Below are positions 6,326-8,870 of a DNA stretch of 8,870 nt, piece by piece. Every line of letters starts with the position of its first letter. Within the stretch, counting starts at the first letter, position 1. This stretch comes from Acidobacteriota bacterium (GTDB lineage Bacteria; Acidobacteriota; Terriglobia; UBA7540), in contig JAJYJL010000242.1 of assembly GCA_021789565.1 (NCBI GenBank), positions 1 to 8,870 on the forward strand, in the 5' to 3' direction. The notes under the pieces were generated by a model. It was given only the letters and a program-made list of their open reading frames with translations, made no database searches and was not told the origin of the DNA. The translations under genes and the position numbers were made by a program.

Positions 6326-6345
6326 GGCCGAAGGGAGCAGCAACC

Positions 6346-6915
6346 ATGAGGGGCAACATCATCGAGTTTATGACGCCAGAACAGCGGGAGCAGCGGGCGC
6401 TTGACGCTCAGGCGGCCGCACGGCACCCTCAGACGGATGGCACTAGCGCACTCGCCGGGGATCGAGACCCAGGCGGCGCGAAATTCGAAGCGAAATTCCA
6501 TCGGGTTGCAGGTGAAATCAGGCAGAGGACGGGACGCGCCCCTACCCTAGACGAGATCGAGCGAGCGTTGCAGGGGGCCGCGGAGGAAACCAGCGGAGCC
6601 AGTGGTGTGGAAATCAAGGACGCGCCCAAGCGCAAGGACCGCGCGCCCAAGACCGTCACTCAGGAAATGATTCATGCCCTCGACGTCGCACAGCACATGA
6701 TGATGTCGGTTGCCCCTCTTGCCAAGTATGGCGAGGGGCTACAGCAGATCCGGGACATACTGAATTGCAAGGGCTGGTTCGTCTTTCACGAGTCTAGAAT
6801 CGATGACCTGACCGTTGGCGATGACCTATCCATCATGATCTTTCGGGGCCTGAACGGGTTGGCGATCGAAGGAATGTCCTCGGGTCACAAGCCGGAACGT
6901 TGGACCCGTGCGTGA
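6346..6915 (+). CDS. Unknown 189-aa protein behind an attenuator-like leader
   Basis: I do not recognise the product. ATG 6346 follows AAGGGAG (6331-6337) with 8 bases spacing. The N-terminal half (about 1-105) is polar and probably flexible, with a charged helix (TPEQREQRALDAQAAARHP) and a Lys/Arg/Pro patch around residues 87-104. The C-terminal half (from about 106) looks like a folded domain: a helix with HALDVAQHMMMSVAPLAKY, then GWFVFHESR and DDLSIMIFRGLNGLAIEGM, alternating hydrophobic and polar as in an alpha/beta fold. There is no signal peptide, membrane helix or evident HTH. It lies between tail genes and integrase, where prophages often carry accessory genes; it may be a regulator, excision factor or defence gene, but none of these is shown. 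Confidence 0.75.
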   Translation: MRGNIIEFMTPEQREQRALDAQAAARHPQTDGTSALAGDRDPGGAKFEAKFHRVAGEIRQRTGRAPTLDEIERALQGAAEETSGASGVEIKDAPKRKDRAPKTVTQEMIHALDVAQHMMMSVAPLAKYGEGLQQIRDILNCKGWFVFHESRIDDLTVGDDLSIMIFRGLNGLAIEGMSSGHKPERWTRA

Positions 6916-6967
6916 GCAAATGCATGGCCGGCGCCCTGACGAGTGCGGCGCACCAAGGAGAGAGAAC

Positions 6968-7144
6968 ATGAGCAAGGGACCGGGCGGCCTCGATTCGCCG
7001 GCCGATGGGGAAGCGAACTCGGACCGCCTGAGGAGGTTTTTGATCCTTTTGCGGCGCGTCCTGCTCATCATCATCTGGTATATCGAGCGCCTTTATCCAG
7101 ACCTGAAATCGGCCAGAGCGCCGCGGCAGAGGGGGAAACCATGA
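6968..7144 (+). CDS. 58-aa protein with short hydrophobic helix
   Basis: ATG 6968 is preceded by AAGGAG (6955-6960, 7 bases spacing), a strong site. Residues 24-39 (FLILLRRVLLIIIWYI) are hydrophobic but hold two adjacent arginines, so the segment may be a membrane-surface or single-pass helix; the ends are polar and basic. The stop TGA overlaps the ATG of the recombinase (ATGA at 7141-7144), implying translational coupling. Candidates are a membrane-active small protein or an accessory factor of the recombinase. Excision factors of large serine recombinases can be this small (SprB of SPbeta is, from memory, of similar size), but a hydrophobic core is not typical of them. The function is unassigned. 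Confidence 0.6.
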   Translation: MSKGPGGLDSPADGEANSDRLRRFLILLRRVLLIIIWYIERLYPDLKSARAPRQRGKP

Positions 7145-8835
7145 GCAAGGCGATTATCTATGCGCGTGTCTCCACGGATGAACAAGCGGACAATTACAGC
7201 TTGCCGACTCAGATTGCCGCCTGCGAAAAGTATGCCGAGAAAAGCGGCATGCAGGTGGCGGCCACTTTCAAGGACGACTACACCGGCACCACGCCGATCG
7301 AAGAGCGGCCAGAGGGCGCCAAGGCATACGAAATGCTCTCGGAGGGCGCGGCAGATGCCTTGATCGTCCTGTCTATGGATCGCCTTGTCCGACCGCCGGA
7401 AGAGGGTGACGAGTGGGCGATCGCCCTGCTGATTCGCGGGCTCTCCAAGCTGGGCAAAGAGATCCACACCGTCAAGCGGGGCAAGATCGGCGTTTCATTC
7501 GCCGACATTCTCATTGCCGTGCTCGACGCGAAGAGCGCGGGCGACTGGCGCCGGGGCCTCCTGGAAGCAATGTCCAGGGGCAAATTGGGCAAGGCGCAGC
7601 ACGGCGACTACGTGGGCGGTGGTAAACCGCCCTACGGCTACCAATGCGCGGGAGAAAAAAAGACGGTTGCGCTGGAGGTGAACGAGGCCGAGGCGAAGAT
7701 CGTGCGGTTCATTTTTCAGTGGTACGCGCAGGGAGACGAATCCGGGCATCCGTTGACTGCGTACCAGATCGCCAAAAAGCTAAGTCTCATGCGGATTGAC
7801 TCACCAGGCGCCACTCGCCTTGGAAAGCGCAAGAAAACGGCAAAGAGCTGCTGGCCCAACACGATGGTCAGTGCCATTTTGAAGAACGAAGTCTACGCCG
7901 GCGTGTGGTATTTTGGCCGCAAGAAACGCGTCAATCACAAGTTGGTGCGCAATCACGATCGATCGCAATGGATCGCGATCAAGGTGCCGGCGGTCGTAAG
8001 CCGTGAACTGTGGGAGAGGGCTCAGGAACAGATCAAGGAAAACGAGCACAACACGCAGCGAGACTTGAAGTATTCGTACCTGATGCAAGGGCGATTGACG
8101 TGCGGGGTCTGCGGCGGGGCAATGGCCGGAAGCTCTGTCACGAAATGCCGCAACGGGCACGCCTATCTCTACTATCGGTGCGCCAAGGGCAAAGCCGGCC
8201 ATGGGAAGAACTGGGACCAATGCGGCTGTGGCGCCAAGGGCGTGCGCGTGGATGCGGTTGACGCCAAGGTCTGGAGCTGGGTCCAGCATCTCTTTGAGGA
8301 ACCGGAAACGCTCGTCAGGGGCTTGCGCGTGAAGCAAAGTGAACAGGACAAACGCGCCCAAGTGTTTCGCGACCGGCTGGACCTGCTCAACCGTCAGATT
8401 GAGGGCTGCAAGCAGCAATTGGGAAACCAGATCGCCCTCTATTCGGGGATGGCCGTTTCCGAGATCACCAGGGCTCTGTTCGCCGACCAGGAAAAGACGC
8501 TCACCGGCCAGATCACCTACATGGAGGGCCAGAAGCGGAAGCTGGAGAAGCAGATCGCCGAGACGGTCATCAGCGACGAGGCGATCGTCTCACTCGAACA
8601 GACGGCGAAGAAGATGCGCCGGGGCTTTCCCAAGGCGAACTTTAACGAGCGGCGCATTGTGATCGAGCGGCTGGACGTTCGAGCGGTTGCCGTGAATGAG
8701 GGCCTGGGCAAGATTCGGATGGAGGTTTCTTGCATTTTGACAGTGAACCCTGACAAACCGGACACGCTGTTTTGTACGCCGTTGGGTTCATATCAGCGAA
8801 GCGACGGTCAAGACGCACCTGATTCACATCTTTGA
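7141..8835 (+). CDS. Large serine recombinase (phage integrase)
   Basis: It catalyses site-specific integration and excision through a covalent phosphoserine intermediate. ATG 7141 follows AGAGGGGG with about 5 bases spacing and yields the standard start MSKAIIYARVSTDEQ. The open frame extends back to 6943, but without a ribosome site. The 564-aa product has a catalytic domain at about 1-150 with Arg9, nucleophile Ser11 and the DRLVR motif (Asp80, Arg81, Arg84), then PPYGY (163-167), the recombinase domain, a zinc ribbon (Cys321, Cys324, Cys347, with Cys361/Cys363 nearby) and a charged coiled coil at about 395-500, as in LSR integrases. The region after the catalytic domain (SAGDWRRGLLEAMSRGK) diverges from the usual ExER-type sequence. 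The last ~15 codons lie in sequence that reads as a luxR-type gene in another frame, so the C-terminus appears to be supplied by the integration target. Confidence 0.92.
   Translation: MSKAIIYARVSTDEQADNYSLPTQIAACEKYAEKSGMQVAATFKDDYTGTTPIEERPEGAKAYEMLSEGAADALIVLSMDRLVRPPEEGDEWAIALLIRGLSKLGKEIHTVKRGKIGVSFADILIAVLDAKSAGDWRRGLLEAMSRGKLGKAQHGDYVGGGKPPYGYQCAGEKKTVALEVNEAEAKIVRFIFQWYAQGDESGHPLTAYQIAKKLSLMRIDSPGATRLGKRKKTAKSCWPNTMVSAILKNEVYAGVWYFGRKKRVNHKLVRNHDRSQWIAIKVPAVVSRELWERAQEQIKENEHNTQRDLKYSYLMQGRLTCGVCGGAMAGSSVTKCRNGHAYLYYRCAKGKAGHGKNWDQCGCGAKGVRVDAVDAKVWSWVQHLFEEPETLVRGLRVKQSEQDKRAQVFRDRLDLLNRQIEGCKQQLGNQIALYSGMAVSEITRALFADQEKTLTGQITYMEGQKRKLEKQIAETVISDEAIVSLEQTAKKMRRGFPKANFNERRIVIERLDVRAVAVNEGLGKIRMEVSCILTVNPDKPDTLFCTPLGSYQRSDGQDAPDSHL
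8765..8800. other. Probable attachment junction (attL or attR)
   Basis: Up to about 8785 the sequence is explained only by the recombinase. From about 8786 another frame encodes a typical LuxR-family HTH with no upstream part, so element and chromosome should meet close to 8780-8792. A weak dyad, CGCTG (8765-8769) and CAGCG (8794-8798), is centred on about 8781. Integrase genes of this family usually lie beside their attachment site. The exact crossover bases cannot be set without the other end. Confidence 0.6.
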
Positions 8836-8870
8836 GAAACTGGGCGTGAGCGATCGGACGCAGGCGGTGA
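8786..8870 (+). pseudogene. 3' part of a LuxR/NarL-type regulator gene, interrupted
   Basis: Read from 8786, the frame gives V-HISEATVKTHLIHIFEKLG followed by VSDRTQAV and runs off the window. This is the recognition-helix half of the GerE/LuxR HTH domain found at the C-terminus of response regulators, with the usual SEATVKTHL and KLGVSDRTQAV blocks. The first HTH helix and the receiver domain are absent upstream, where the recombinase gene lies instead. The simplest reading is a chromosomal gene split by integration, its 5' part lying beyond the other end of the element. It overlaps the last 50 bases of the recombinase gene. Confidence 0.8.

Noticed and set aside
6943..7140. N-terminal extension of the recombinase by 66 residues
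   Set aside because: No ribosome site precedes 6943, the family starts at MSKAIIYARVS, and ATG 7141 has a good site.
1..8870. CRISPR array or insertion sequence
   Set aside because: No regularly spaced repeats and no transposase with terminal inverted repeats were seen; the only mobile gene is the serine recombinase.

Overview
The window reads as the right-hand part of an integrated phage or phage-derived element in a fairly GC-rich bacterium (roughly 60% GC by eye), together with a short piece of the chromosome it sits in. All convincing genes lie on the plus strand and most have strong purine-rich ribosome binding sites. I cannot name the host; the only chromosomal sequence is the last ~85 bases, which encode part of a LuxR/NarL-type helix-turn-helix.

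Layout. (1) 1-2205: end of an upstream gene, terminase large subunit, then a coiled-coil protein of unknown role. (2) 2262-3890: two small cysteine-rich zinc-ribbon proteins, a frameshifted remnant of a third, and a Bet-family single-strand annealing recombinase with an extra C-terminal domain. (3) 4003-6063: a short tape-measure-like tail protein with an 11-residue-repeat rod. Related ~41-base sequences encoding the same peptide lie on both sides of it. (4) 6064-6345: a consensus-like sigma-70 promoter, a ~120-base structured RNA and a strong intrinsic terminator. An alternative pairing could dismantle the terminator, so this may be an attenuated leader. (5) 6346-8835: an unrecognised 189-aa protein, a 58-aa hydrophobic protein and a large serine recombinase that shares an ATGA overlap with it. 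(6) 8786-8870: the interrupted luxR-type gene, overlapping the 3' end of the recombinase gene.

How it fits together. The recombinase would integrate and excise the element, and its gene lies directly at the attachment junction. Terminase and tape measure belong to virion assembly; Bet would anneal single-stranded DNA during phage recombination. No portal, capsid, protease, exonuclease or lysis gene is visible, and packaging, recombination and tail genes follow each other in an unusual order, so the element is either mosaic, reduced, or has its other modules to the left.

The most interesting points are the promoter/structured RNA/terminator unit in front of an unknown accessory gene, the recombinase reading frame that runs through the integration junction into host DNA, the duplicated peptide-coding repeat flanking the tail gene, and the broken zinc ribbon at the start of bet.
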